From Algoriphagus locisalis (GTDB lineage: Bacteria; Bacteroidota; Bacteroidia; Cytophagales; Cyclobacteriaceae), in assembly GCF_900116615.1 (NCBI RefSeq), contig NZ_FPBF01000012.1, positions 32,867-96,866 of the forward strand: a DNA stretch of 64,000 bases. Direction: 5' to 3'. Made by a program: the position numbers and the translations under genes. This document shows, piece after piece, positions 7,593 to 16,605 of this stretch. Numbering within the stretch: position 1 is the stretch's first letter; every line of letters begins with the position of its first letter. A model generated the notes under the pieces. The model saw only the letters and a list, made by a program, of their open reading frames with translations, was not told the DNA's origin and did no database searches.

Positions 7593-8822
7593 TTATTGGA
7601 TTCGCTTCCTGCGTTTTTTCTTCTTCTTTTGCCTTAGCTCATAAGGGGTTGGATCTTCCGGTTGGTAAGAAGTTAAAGAAATCTCAAGGCTAGGAATTCT
7701 GGTGCCTTGCTCAGTTTCCTGCCCAGTTATTTTTATTTCCTGCTTTACCTCCTGCTCTCTTTCCGATGGATCGGAAAGTATATACTCTTTCGAAAATCTA
7801 ACAGAAAGCGCATTGGCAGCTAACTCCTTTCCCAAGGCTGAACCGTTAAACACGCATCGGTTTACGTTATCTATGTAGGTCACCCCATACAGCCGTCCTT
7901 CTTCACTGAACCTGACTAGCGGCTTGATTCCTTCAATCCTGAGTTTGGAAGTAAACTCCTCCAGGGAACTGCTATTTTGCAACACTCCGTGAATTACGCC
8001 AAGGAGCGTTTCCCGGTGTTGCTTTCTTGCTTCTTTGTTCCGTAGGAACAGCTTTTCAAGTCTGGCTAAGGTAGGCCTGCAATACATTGAACTGGCCTTC
8101 ACAGGAACCCCTACCCGGTTGCCTGACGTATCCAAAACCGAGTACACCAGTCCCTTATTTTTAAACATGTCACTTTCCTTTTCACCCCGGTAAGCACCTA
8201 CATTGAACTGCCCCAACACAGCATTCAGCTCAGGCAGGGAAGTAAATTGATACGAACGTGTAACCTCCTGAACAATATTGGAGATAGAGGCTTTCGTTTC
8301 CCGTTTGCCATACACAGCTTTCTCCAACGGCTGGAGCAAATTGACTTTTTGCTTCCGCTGCTCTTCTGCCTTTACAAGATCGTATCGCTGCTCAATTTGC
8401 TTTCGGGTCTGTTCTGACAGCACCTTACCCAGGTTATGCGTTTCAATCCGCTTTCCTGAACTTGAAATATTGGTGGTCACAATATGCACGTGGGGATGGG
8501 CAGCATCAAAATGCTGGTACAGCAGGTAAGGCTGGTTTTCAAAACCAATCCCTTTCAAATAATCCCCTGCAATTTTTTGAAGGATATACCCATCTACTTT
8601 ATCCTCTGGAGAGAAATTCAGCGAAATATGGACGGCATTTGTTTTCGTCCTTGTATTCAAGTTCTGCACCTTTTCAAATGATTGGATCTTATCCCTGACA
8701 GTAAGATTTTTAACGGCAAACCCTCCCATCTGTACCAGTTTTGCCTGTCCGCTTTTCACCTTCTGTTCGTTGTATCGGATCACCCCTCCAATTGTCTTTC
8801 CTGTACTGATTTTAGCAACCAA
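7593..8822 (-). CDS. mobB: Relaxase/mobilisation nuclease
   Basis: 409 residues. The relaxase domain fills about residues 1-160 and carries the metal-binding histidine motif HFDAAHPHVH at 104-113. An N-terminal tyrosine (Tyr17 in VIRYNEQK) is the likely nicking residue. The second half is basic and ends in a lysine/arginine-rich tail. By family it nicks one strand at oriT, stays joined to the 5' end and pilots the strand into a recipient. Its start abuts the end of the gene for the small relaxosome protein. Complete and in frame, so the module could be functional with a helper conjugative element. The symbol follows Bacteroides usage. Confidence 0.9.
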   Translation of the reverse strand: MVAKISTGKTIGGVIRYNEQKVKSGQAKLVQMGGFAVKNLTVRDKIQSFEKVQNLNTRTKTNAVHISLNFSPEDKVDGYILQKIAGDYLKGIGFENQPYLLYQHFDAAHPHVHIVTTNISSSGKRIETHNLGKVLSEQTRKQIEQRYDLVKAEEQRKQKVNLLQPLEKAVYGKRETKASISNIVQEVTRSYQFTSLPELNAVLGQFNVGAYRGEKESDMFKNKGLVYSVLDTSGNRVGVPVKASSMYCRPTLARLEKLFLRNKEARKQHRETLLGVIHGVLQNSSSLEEFTSKLRIEGIKPLVRFSEEGRLYGVTYIDNVNRCVFNGSALGKELAANALSVRFSKEYILSDPSEREQEVKQEIKITGQETEQGTRIPSLEISLTSYQPEDPTPYELRQKKKKKRRKRIQ

Positions 8823-9209
8823 CTAGCTAAGCATTTTCAACCCTTCAATCAAGCGATGCAGCGCCTCTAATTTTACTTTAGTCCGCTCAAAGTGAGGGAG
8901 CATTTCATTCACAAAAAACTGACGCTCTTTTGGATCAGCCTGCATATGAAAATAGTGTGTAATCTGATTGATATTCACTCCTATTTTATTCAGTTCATTT
9001 CTGAGCAGTCCTAATTCCACCAGCGTGTTCTCCACAGATTCGTTTCGCGTGTTCACTGTCAATTTTCTTTTGAAAAGCATGTCCCTTACCAGCTCACTGA
9101 TCGTCTGACAGTAGGCACTTCTTTTCAGCAGAATTTCCAGTTTCTCTAATTCAGTTGGAGTAAATCGGATCGACTTTCGTATTGGATAGTTGACAGTTCT
9201 CTTTTTCAT
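8823..9209 (-). CDS. mobA: Relaxosome accessory protein (MobA/MobC-type ribbon-helix-helix)
   Basis: 128 residues. The basic N-terminus (KKRTVNYPIRKSIRFTPTELEKLE) looks like the ribbon-helix-helix of mobilisation accessory proteins. Later the family-typical LGLLRNELNKIGVNINQI segment appears at about 70-86. Such proteins bind oriT and help the relaxase open it. It is the first gene of the minus-strand mob unit; the DNA upstream (9210-9396) is where an oriT would be expected. Confidence 0.85.
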   Translation of the reverse strand: MKKRTVNYPIRKSIRFTPTELEKLEILLKRSAYCQTISELVRDMLFKRKLTVNTRNESVENTLVELGLLRNELNKIGVNINQITHYFHMQADPKERQFFVNEMLPHFERTKVKLEALHRLIEGLKMLS

Positions 9210-9396
9210 ATGCCTAGGATTATAAAATTCGACTTCGGAGAAATTTTATCCCACCCGCAACTCCGGCAGCGGTGTGCAAGAGCGGATTGGCGTCAGACAA
9301 TCCTACATCTTGCTCATTGCCAACACGCAATGCCAAGCCTACCCTCAGTGGAAGGTCGTGTAGTTCAAGCAGGAAATTTGTATTCTTGGAAAAGCC
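9210..9396. other. Candidate oriT region upstream of the mob genes
   Basis: This 187-bp non-coding gap lies directly upstream of the relaxosome gene, the usual location of oriT in Bacteroidota mobilisable elements. It contains a perfect 8-bp inverted repeat (ATAAAATT at 9222-9229, AATTTTAT at 9242-9249, 12-bp spacer) followed by a more GC-rich stretch. No nic site can be assigned by eye, so the oriT call rests on position and the palindrome only. Confidence 0.4.
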
Positions 9397-9612
9397 TCAG
9401 TTTTCCAGATTCCAAACCCAGTCATCAGCCGCCATCACCCAGTCACGAATAGCGGTTCCCGATTCATTTCGCCAGTCCATCCCCTGATAATAGAAGTAGA
9501 AAACTTCCGATTCAGAAGTCGGAACATGAAGAGAGCTAAAGTAAGCTTGTACCTGTTCCAATGTTGGTGGAACATTTCTGGAAAAGTTGAGATTCTGAGC
9601 TTCTTGATTCAT
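9397..9612 (-). CDS. Small protein with a W-rich DnaD-tail-like motif
   Basis: 71 residues with the pattern PPTLEQVQAYF...FYFYYQGMDWRNESG..IRDWVMAADDW. Patterns of this sort (a PPTLEEV start, a paired aromatic, a GW, then a KDWKAAA-W end) are familiar as short C-terminal segments of Bacteroidota replication or phage proteins. Here the segment stands alone as a complete ORF with its own ATG. Its function is unknown. It faces the same way as the mob genes and starts at a 13-bp palindrome, so I take it as part of the element. Confidence 0.6.
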   Translation of the reverse strand: MNQEAQNLNFSRNVPPTLEQVQAYFSSLHVPTSESEVFYFYYQGMDWRNESGTAIRDWVMAADDWVWNLEN

Positions 9613-9625
9613 AACGATTATCGTT
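9613..9625. promoter_or_regulatory. Perfect palindrome AACGAT-T-ATCGTT abutting a start codon
   Basis: Six-base arms around a single central base, directly next to the ATG (9612) of the small minus-strand gene. A dyad this close to a start would suit a repressor site or a strong translational hairpin. Which protein binds it is not visible from the window. Confidence 0.45.
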
Positions 9626-10387
9626 TTTGATGAAGCTCAAAAGTGTGGAAGCGTGGGGTGGAAAGGTCACACTGAAATCAGAATGGGGTTGGGAGTTTGG
9701 AGTGGTTCTACAGGAGAAAAATTACTGTCAATTTTGATAACTATTTGAGTTTGGAAAATATAGATTTGGGAAAAGGAGAACGCTCCTTAGTAAAAGACGC
9801 TATATATATCCAACTATCAAATCACTGTACCTAAAACATTAGCGAATTATAAGTGATTCTAAGCAACAGGGTACCGTTTTGTTACAGTTGTTACCCGAAG
9901 TAGCAAAAGAATCCGTTTTCGCATAATTTGGGGCCACAGCCATCACCCTTTTTACACGAGAAATGCCCAGATTGTCTATGGATAAAGGTGTATGTACCAA
10001 ACCATTTTTTGGCGTCATCAACATGGTAGCTATCCCTATGGAGGAAAGCAGGATAGTAACTGGCACAGATTTGGTAAATATGCTGGTCTCTCCTACTGTT
10101 TCCTTTTCTCAACGGTGAATGTATTTTCAAGTGTACTGCTGATACTTGATTCTCTTTCGGCAGAGGTCCTTTTCGCACACTAAGGGAAGCGCCGAAGATT
10201 TCATCCTCATACTTTTCTGCAACTGTGAAATAGTGATTTCGGTATCCTGTCCTGATTCAGGCTATTCATGAAACTTCCTTTAGACTGCTATTTCAGGATT
10301 ACATTCCTTCAGCAACTTTTTTGTTTACCTTTTTTAATCCCAAAAGACTAAGAAGCAGAAACAGATTATTAACAATCATTTACTGCT
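9626..10387. other. Intergenic stretch, no confident gene
   Basis: About 760 bp between the mob block and the OmpA-family gene. Two overlapping minus-strand open frames (9839-10066 and 9891-10178) exceed 70 codons but have no initiation context, no family motif and a composition unlike the neighbours. They could be two frames of one decayed gene. The right end of any mobile element carrying the mob genes should lie here, but I see no att-like repeat or integrase remnant. Confidence 0.4.
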
Positions 10388-11794
10388 ATGACGACTATAC
10401 AAATAAAAAAGAGAGTCTTACTTTATTCAGCAAGTCTTTTAATTACCGTTTCTGTTACTCAAGCTCAGGTCAAGGAACGTGTGGTGAACCAGGCTAAGGA
10501 ATCTACGGCAAGCAAGGCGGAGCGAACTGTGGACCAAACCATCGAATCGGTAGGTGATGGTATTATCAACGGGGTGAAAGGAGTCTTTAAGAAAAAAGAT
10601 AAAAAGGAAAAAGGTTCGAAAAATGAAGCAGAAGTAGATTCTACTGCGATGGAGGGTGGTTACGCGGACTGGTCAGAAGATGGCAATCCTACGTATGGTA
10701 TCAACGCACAGCAATCTCCTACTCTAGCTAAATATACCAAATTCTCTTTTATACAGGGCGAGGAAATCCTTGCCTATGATGATTTTATGCAAGATAAGGT
10801 AGGTGATCTTCCTGCCTCCTGGATCACCACTGGTTCGGCAGAAATAGTCAATTTTGACGGAATCGAAGGGAACTGGGTGTGGTTTGGCAAGACTTCAGGA
10901 AACTTTATACCGGAATATTTGACTGACTTTCCGGAGAATTTCACTCTGGAGTTTGACCTGATGTATGACTTTGAATTTGGGTCTTTTAGTTCTTCCAGAA
11001 ATATGATGGTAGTATTCTCAGACATTGCCAATCCAGAAGCAAATCTCGGTTGGAATGGAAATGGTGATTATTTCAACCTACAGAAATTATCAGACAACTA
11101 CCTTGGAATCCAGTTTTCCGGCAACAGCCATGACGGTGGACCTTATATTATAGGCAAAAAAGCTGTTCACACAGAAAAAGGACTGAATTTTAGAAATAAT
11201 TTTGATGCCTCTCATCTCATTAATGCAGAAGGTGAAAATACGCCGATCCATATATCGATAGCCCGTACAGGAAGACGTGTTCAGGTATTTGCAAATGAAG
11301 AAAAAGTATTGGATCTGACAGCAGCCTTTCAAAAGGATGTTAAGCTTAGCAGTGCCCGCTTCTTTGTAGCAAATTCTGCTGATGGGGACAATTACTACCT
11401 CAGTAACATCCGCTATGCTGTAGGCCAACCGGATACTCGAAACAAACTTTTGGAAAGCGGAACTTACAGCACTTCTGCCATCACCTTCAATTCCGGTTCG
11501 GCCGAGATCAAACCCGAGTCTTATGCTATCCTAAAGGAGATTGCAGATGCGCTGAATTCTGAATCAGCTAAGTCAGTATCTATAATCGGCCATACAGACA
11601 GCGATGGGTCCGAAGAACTAAATCAGCAGCTGTCTGAAGAAAGAGCAGCTGCAGTATTACTAGCCTTACAAACAGAGTTTGGAGTTAGTAATGCCATGGA
11701 GGCATCCGGTAAGGGAGCTTCAGAACCCATTGCTGAAAACGACACCCCAACCGGTAAAGCGAATAACAGAAGGGTAGAATTCATCCTTAATTGA
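10388..11794 (+). CDS. Secreted OmpA-family protein with concanavalin-like middle domain
   Basis: 468 residues. A signal peptide is evident (basic start, hydrophobic core, cut after TQAQ near residue 27). Then comes a low-complexity charged linker with KKKDKKEKG, a beta-rich middle section (about 110-350) reminiscent of laminin-G/concanavalin-like folds, and a C-terminal OmpA-like domain (about 370-468). The OmpA part has the FNSGSAEIKPES entry, GHTDSDGS with the peptidoglycan-binding aspartate, LSEERAAAV and NRRVEF. Probably an outer-membrane or periplasmic protein holding onto peptidoglycan. The middle fold is a guess from its sequence character. Confidence 0.8.
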   Translation: MTTIQIKKRVLLYSASLLITVSVTQAQVKERVVNQAKESTASKAERTVDQTIESVGDGIINGVKGVFKKKDKKEKGSKNEAEVDSTAMEGGYADWSEDGNPTYGINAQQSPTLAKYTKFSFIQGEEILAYDDFMQDKVGDLPASWITTGSAEIVNFDGIEGNWVWFGKTSGNFIPEYLTDFPENFTLEFDLMYDFEFGSFSSSRNMMVVFSDIANPEANLGWNGNGDYFNLQKLSDNYLGIQFSGNSHDGGPYIIGKKAVHTEKGLNFRNNFDASHLINAEGENTPIHISIARTGRRVQVFANEEKVLDLTAAFQKDVKLSSARFFVANSADGDNYYLSNIRYAVGQPDTRNKLLESGTYSTSAITFNSGSAEIKPESYAILKEIADALNSESAKSVSIIGHTDSDGSEELNQQLSEERAAAVLLALQTEFGVSNAMEASGKGASEPIAENDTPTGKANNRRVEFILN

Positions 11795-11879
11795 TCCTCA
11801 ATCCAACCACTGGAAGGCATTACTACCTTACCAATTGAGGAAGCTGATATCCATTTTTACAACCAAACATTTAATCACA

Positions 11880-12305
11880 ATGAAACTACACTATTTACCT
11901 CTTTCGGTCTTAAGCCTGATAGCCGTCCTTTTACTTTCCAACTGCAAAGAAAAGGAAGACCCAGTAACTGACTTTTCTCAATTTGTCCTAGGTCAATGGA
12001 CGCTAGCAGAAAGCAATTTTATAAACGATGAGGTCATCGATGAATGCAACTTCCAAACCACCTACAGATTTGGCAGTGATGGTAACTTAAACATCAATCC
12101 GGTTGCCACAGCCTATGATGAAAACAACATCCCCTATTGCACTGCTCCGATAAATGATGGACTTGGTTATGATCTAAATTACAGCATCAGTGGGAATCGA
12201 ATGGAAAGTGAACTAGGAAATGCTACCCTAATGAAATCTTCCGAGACAAGTCTTAAGCTAACTTTTGATAATGAAGATTTGGGAATAGTAGATTTAATCA
12301 GGTAA
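11880..12305 (+). CDS. Lipocalin-like lipoprotein
   Basis: 141 residues, starting at the ATG after the leader AACATTTAATCACA rather than at 11835, because the signal sequence begins here. The signal peptide ends in a lipobox (LLLSNC) with the lipidated cysteine near residue 20. The mature part (FVLGQWTLAESNF ... TYRFGSDGNL) has the pattern of small Bacteroidota lipocalin-like domains. Such lipoproteins are usually at the outer membrane and of unknown ligand. It follows the OmpA-family gene by 85 nt. Confidence 0.75.
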   Translation: MKLHYLPLSVLSLIAVLLLSNCKEKEDPVTDFSQFVLGQWTLAESNFINDEVIDECNFQTTYRFGSDGNLNINPVATAYDENNIPYCTAPINDGLGYDLNYSISGNRMESELGNATLMKSSETSLKLTFDNEDLGIVDLIR

Positions 12306-12344
12306 GAGCTTCATTTGAACTACAATAAGGAATCGAAGTCTTTT

Positions 12345-12380
12345 AAAAGTATCAGGAGCAATCTTGATACTTTTTCTTTT
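12345..12380 (+). terminator. Intrinsic terminator after the lipocalin-like gene
   Basis: Perfect 10-bp stem (AAAAGTATCA / TGATACTTTT) with a 10-nt loop followed by a T-rich run, 40 nt after the stop codon on the plus strand. Confidence 0.75.
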
Positions 12381-12751
12381 TAGGAGTGATTTTTACCTGA
12401 GTTAAATCAACTATATATTAATTATCAATCTGACCGCCTCCATTCTCCTTCTAACTAGATTCAGCCTTTTCATTCGACTGCGGACAATACTTCGTCTCTG
12501 TCATTGGAGAAGAATTTCGATCAGACAAACAGTTAAAGATCATTTGCTATTTACCCTGATGGAATTTTCGCAAGGAAATCTTAAACTAGATTGGACTGGA
12601 GGATTGTGCCAAAACATTCTATTCTGGATGATAGAATGTTTTGGCTGAGTAAAATGTTTATCACTTTGTCTTATCCCAATCAACTAGTTGAAGTGGAAAA
12701 TCTATCAAACGGAAGTGGATAAAAAAGTAGATTTTAATACTCTATAAGTTT
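12381..12751. other. Intergenic stretch with one strong hairpin
   Basis: Lies between convergent genes. No open frame shows family features. The only notable structure is the perfect 14-bp hairpin at 12609-12644. Confidence 0.5.
12609..12644. repeat. Perfect 14-bp inverted repeat
   Basis: CCAAAACATTCTAT, an 8-nt loop, then the exact complement. No T run follows on either strand. It lies about 110 nt beyond the stop of the CHAT gene on the minus strand and could end or stabilise that transcript. Confidence 0.6.
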
Positions 12752-15700
12752 TTAAACTTTGCTAGTTGACATCTTCCTGTAAAAGAAATAATAATAATAA
12801 GCCAGAGCTGCAGCAATGAATATCCCCAGAAGTAACCAGATCCAAAAAGTATTTCCATCTTCTGACACGTCTCCTACATAAATAAATGCTCCCCAGTAAT
12901 AAGGGTGCGCCAAATTATGGTCTGAAGTGGACAGATAGTCCAGTTTAGCGTTTCTAATAGCATCGCTGTATTGTTCTCCATCATATATGTTGCTATAAAA
13001 AAGCTCCATCAATTTGCTTGTAGATTGGTCAGAAACTGCCCAAAGACTCATCAATACATTTGGAACATTCGCATACATAAAGCCTCTGGCAAGACTAATA
13101 GCGCCTTCGCCTTTTTGAAACTCGCCGGATCCAGAATTGCAGGCAGATAGGGTCACCAGATCGGCGTTCAATTTCAGATCGAACAGCTCATGGGTATAAA
13201 GCACCCCGTCATTCTGATCATCGGCAGATAATAATAATCCCGAGAATATAGGGTTCTTTGCATCTATGTAACTATGCGTAGCAAAATGTAAGATATTGGA
13301 TTGAACTCCCTCGCTTTTGACCACGCTTTCTTTCGCTTCCACACCGTAATAACCTTTGCCTGAAAATTTTTCACTTATTTCTCCCACTTCTCGATCACTA
13401 TATGGAAGGGGAGTATATGAAGCAAAATCAAATGTGGCTGTTCGCTCATCCTGAGCTATGTATTTTGGGTCGGCAATATTCTGATAAGGAGCAAAACCCA
13501 TAAATATGCTGGACTTGCCGTTCAAGTTGGTCTGTTTGAAGTTTATCAAAGAGCCTGAATAATGGTAAGTGATCGTGTGGCTTTTGAGCAGATAGTTGAA
13601 GTCTTTATAGTTGGTTTTTTCTGCTATGGGATTGCTGATAAGAAGTTCGAAATTGATATAGCTCAGAGCTCCGTCTGGGATGATGATCAGTCGTGTGGAA
13701 GGTATTAATTCAAGGACGGGAGCTAATAAGTTCTGATATAAGTAATGGGCAGCGCTTTGAAAATCAATTGAGGTAGGCGTTTTAGTGTTATAGATAAACT
13801 CTTCAAGATTTTTATTGAATAAGTCGTCCTTATTGATATCCAAAACTCCTTGCTTTCTGCCCTTGACATATGTTAACACGTATTTATCATCCAATTCATG
13901 ATATTGTAAGATCAGTCTATTCGACGCCCTCAACACGCTCAACCCGTCACTTGCCAGAATATTTTCTTGTTGAAAATCCAAGCCTCCATATTGCATTGCA
14001 TAGTAGTTGGGATACGCTTTCTTATACTGGGACAGCAGTTTATTCATTTCCTCTTTCTTACTTACGATGAGTTTGAGCGTAGAATCGTTAGCGTTGGATT
14101 GGATAGCTTTGGAAAAGCTGTCTCGATACGCTTCTTTTTCCAATGAATTTATTTCGCTTTTCAATTCCAATTCTTTCACCAACAAAGCTTGGGGGATGGT
14201 ACTTTGATAAGCTGAGGATTGCTGATTTAGGTGATTTTTAAGATTTGAGGATTTGTCAAAGTCTGAAAGTATAAATGCTTTTTCCCAGTAGGATTTATCC
14301 TCAGTTTCTTGAAATAGTTTGATTGCAAGTTGGATAGCTTGTGAATAATAAATGCTCTTTTGTTGCCCATATTGAGCTTTCGAGCGTAAATTGAAGATCG
14401 CACTTTTGCTTTTATTCAGCAATATGGTACCGATAATATAGGAGTCCAATGAAGATTTCAATAAATCAGAATCCTCATTTTTCTCCGCGATTTCCTTGCT
14501 GATTTCTGCCTTTTTTATAAAAAAGAATGCAGATTGATAGACCTCTGGTATCAGTTCAAAAGGAGGATTATCGGCGATTCCTTGGCTCCACTTATAGGTA
14601 GGAATAAATCCTTGCAGCGCTTCCAAAAGGGTATTCTCAGCTTCAGGTATTCTCTCCGAAAGCAAATAAAAATCTGCTTTTTCAAAAAGGTATTCTACAT
14701 AGTCATACGTTTTATTCTGCCTCGGATCATCGTATATTTTCTTTATACGATTGAAATAAAACTCAGCTGAGTCTATGAAATTCAATTTATAGTTCACTCT
14801 AGCTAAACTTGTCAACATTGCAGGCATGTCATCGTTGACTTCTCCCGCTAATTTTGCCTTCAAAGCCACAGCTTTACTATTATAGACTAGACTTTCTTTA
14901 AGGTTTCCCCTTTTCTCTTCAATATCAGCTAACACCAAATAAAAATAAGTCATGTAGAAGTGTTCTGAATTGATTTCATAGAGCATTTCATAGCCTTTAT
15001 TGGCATAGGTTAAGGCATGTTCAAGGTCTTCAGGATATTCATTTTTGTGGGAATATACATAAGCATAATACAAAGAAGTTATAATTACGTCTCCCGGACT
15101 TTTGTCTCGACCCATTTTTACCAAGTTCAATTCGCTTTTTCTCAGGCTTTCCAGTGCTTCTTGATATTGTCCGATGTTTATCTTTGGCATGGATTGATTT
15201 AGGTACGCAGTGTAGGCCAAGGGAGTCCCTTCATCTAACCCTTGTTGCTTGAGGATGGTAAGGCAACTATCATAGTAGCGGAGTGACTGCTCGCTTTCTT
15301 TCAGGTTATTAAGTAATACGGCAAAATTATTATATGCCCTAGCCAAGCCAGAGGGGTCATTTTTCCTCAAATGGTCTATCTGCTCCTGGTATAGATCTTT
15401 GCTTTTTGTATATTGACCATCGTCATTTAGAAACGAGGCATAGCGATTGAAAAAGATGTTTATTACTTCTAGTTTATCTGATTTTTCGGGGCGTATTACC
15501 TCAGACATTCCTTTTTCTAGATAATACAAGTTACTATCCATATTTGCCTCAAAATAATACGAATAAGACAAGTGTAATAAGGTCTCTAAATAATTATCAT
15601 AGGATTTTTCATTTTTGAAATAGTCTTTCAATTCTTTTAGGGAACTTCTATTCTTTATTTCACTTTTCGGCATTGTTTTGCTTTCATCCTTTATGCTTTC

Positions 15701-15817
15701 TAGCTGCGCTACTTTGGCTTTATATTCCGTACTGTCCATAGATTGGCTATAGCTTGCAAGCGTTATATAGACAAGAATAAAACTCAGGACTAAATACTTG
15801 ATGTAAAAAATTTTCAT
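12752..15817 (-). CDS. TPR-CHAT caspase-like membrane protein (module A)
   Basis: 1021 residues. A signal sequence covers the first 25 or so. A long helical TPR region (about 30-520) follows, and a CHAT domain fills about 640-960. The caspase-type dyad is present: HFATHS (His about 848) and LSACNSG (Cys about 893). A hydrophobic helix near 991-1011 is followed by a basic tail (RKMSTSK). Signal peptide plus C-terminal anchor with positive end places TPR and protease in the periplasm on the inner membrane. It is 38 nt downstream of an anti-sigma-like gene and an ECF sigma gene on the same strand. CHAT proteins are known cysteine proteases related to caspases and separase; its target is inferred to be the neighbouring anti-sigma protein. 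Confidence 0.88.
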   Translation of the reverse strand: MKIFYIKYLVLSFILVYITLASYSQSMDSTEYKAKVAQLESIKDESKTMPKSEIKNRSSLKELKDYFKNEKSYDNYLETLLHLSYSYYFEANMDSNLYYLEKGMSEVIRPEKSDKLEVINIFFNRYASFLNDDGQYTKSKDLYQEQIDHLRKNDPSGLARAYNNFAVLLNNLKESEQSLRYYDSCLTILKQQGLDEGTPLAYTAYLNQSMPKINIGQYQEALESLRKSELNLVKMGRDKSPGDVIITSLYYAYVYSHKNEYPEDLEHALTYANKGYEMLYEINSEHFYMTYFYLVLADIEEKRGNLKESLVYNSKAVALKAKLAGEVNDDMPAMLTSLARVNYKLNFIDSAEFYFNRIKKIYDDPRQNKTYDYVEYLFEKADFYLLSERIPEAENTLLEALQGFIPTYKWSQGIADNPPFELIPEVYQSAFFFIKKAEISKEIAEKNEDSDLLKSSLDSYIIGTILLNKSKSAIFNLRSKAQYGQQKSIYYSQAIQLAIKLFQETEDKSYWEKAFILSDFDKSSNLKNHLNQQSSAYQSTIPQALLVKELELKSEINSLEKEAYRDSFSKAIQSNANDSTLKLIVSKKEEMNKLLSQYKKAYPNYYAMQYGGLDFQQENILASDGLSVLRASNRLILQYHELDDKYVLTYVKGRKQGVLDINKDDLFNKNLEEFIYNTKTPTSIDFQSAAHYLYQNLLAPVLELIPSTRLIIIPDGALSYINFELLISNPIAEKTNYKDFNYLLKSHTITYHYSGSLINFKQTNLNGKSSIFMGFAPYQNIADPKYIAQDERTATFDFASYTPLPYSDREVGEISEKFSGKGYYGVEAKESVVKSEGVQSNILHFATHSYIDAKNPIFSGLLLSADDQNDGVLYTHELFDLKLNADLVTLSACNSGSGEFQKGEGAISLARGFMYANVPNVLMSLWAVSDQSTSKLMELFYSNIYDGEQYSDAIRNAKLDYLSTSDHNLAHPYYWGAFIYVGDVSEDGNTFWIWLLLGIFIAAALAYYYYFFYRKMSTSKV

Positions 15818-15855
15818 ACTAGTTTATTTAAACTAAAAGACTTCCTTTATTTTGA

Positions 15856-16605
15856 TTATTCTATCTCCAATAAAATTCGCTCCACCTCATCCATCTTGTA
15901 TCCGCTGCTTTTTCTCAGCCGGATCATCTCTTCTTTACCTCTGAGGGTGTCACCTTTTACCAGATAGCTAAGAGCCATGTACCATTTGGCCTGATCCCGA
16001 AGCTGCGTACCGTCACTATAAAGGTAATTGTCAAAATACTGGATGGCAGAGTCATATTGCCCCAGCTCAAACTTGGAAATACCTTTGTAGAACTGGACAT
16101 AGTCTGTTTGATAAGAAAGGATTTTTGTAAACAAACTGTCTGAAAGACTGTAATTTTTACTTTCATAAGCTACGAATGCGGCTTTCTCCAGATCCTCTGG
16201 ATTCAACTCTTCTCCACGTGTGATCGGGGAAACTACGTTAGGATAAGCGGTGTAATAGGAAAGAAAAGAATCCGTAGCAGGTGCAGCGGAAGGAGTACCC
16301 GTAAAGTTGAAGATAAGGACAGTGGCGGCAACCAGTAGTGCCACCCCTGCTGCAATCTTCCATAAATATGAATTGGGATGTATTTTCCTGATTTTTTGGC
16401 TACCGGTTATCTCCTCTTCTACTCCGCCTAAGAAGGCTTTGAGCTCCTTATGTTTATTTCGGATTACCGCTTCCCGGGTTGCCTGCTGCAACTCAAATTC
16501 TTCCCTGAATTCAGCATCAGAGCGAATCAATTCTTCCAACATGAGTTTTTCTTCTGCTGTCAGGCTGCCTTTAAAGAAACGGTCTAGCAGTTCGTTGCTT
16601 TCCAT
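15856..16605 (-). CDS. Anti-sigma-like membrane protein with periplasmic TPR-like domain (module A)
   Basis: 249 residues. The N-terminal cytoplasmic part (1-80) begins NELLDRFFKGSLTAEEK, similar to anti-sigma proteins of Bacteroidota that lack zinc ligands. One membrane helix spans about 82-102. The outer part holds the juxtamembrane motif YPNVVSPITR (121-130) and then TPR-like helices (VQFYKGISKFELGQYDSAI). It overlaps the sigma gene by one base (TGATG), which supports a sigma/anti-sigma pair. By family logic it holds the sigma factor at the membrane. The motif is shared with its paralogue at 32268 and may be the signal-dependent cut or docking site. Confidence 0.82.
   Translation of the reverse strand: MESNELLDRFFKGSLTAEEKLMLEELIRSDAEFREEFELQQATREAVIRNKHKELKAFLGGVEEEITGSQKIRKIHPNSYLWKIAAGVALLVAATVLIFNFTGTPSAAPATDSFLSYYTAYPNVVSPITRGEELNPEDLEKAAFVAYESKNYSLSDSLFTKILSYQTDYVQFYKGISKFELGQYDSAIQYFDNYLYSDGTQLRDQAKWYMALSYLVKGDTLRGKEEMIRLRKSSGYKMDEVERILLEIE

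Noticed and set aside
5604..9612. Complete integrative conjugative element
   Set aside because: Only mobilisation genes are present. No integrase, tra/trb pore genes, replication gene or att repeats could be found in the flanks.
9839..10178. Two overlapping minus-strand frames that could be a frameshifted gene
   Set aside because: Neither frame shows a recognisable family pattern or a credible start; noted only as possible decay within the intergenic stretch.
13870..14207. Plus-strand open frames over the module A CHAT gene
   Set aside because: Antisense to conserved CHAT/linker coding sequence and without any motif.
12752..15817. Craspase-type (type III-E CRISPR) TPR-CHAT effector
   Set aside because: The protein has a signal sequence and a C-terminal membrane anchor, its neighbours are sigma/anti-sigma genes, and no gRAMP/Cas protein or CRISPR array is in the window.
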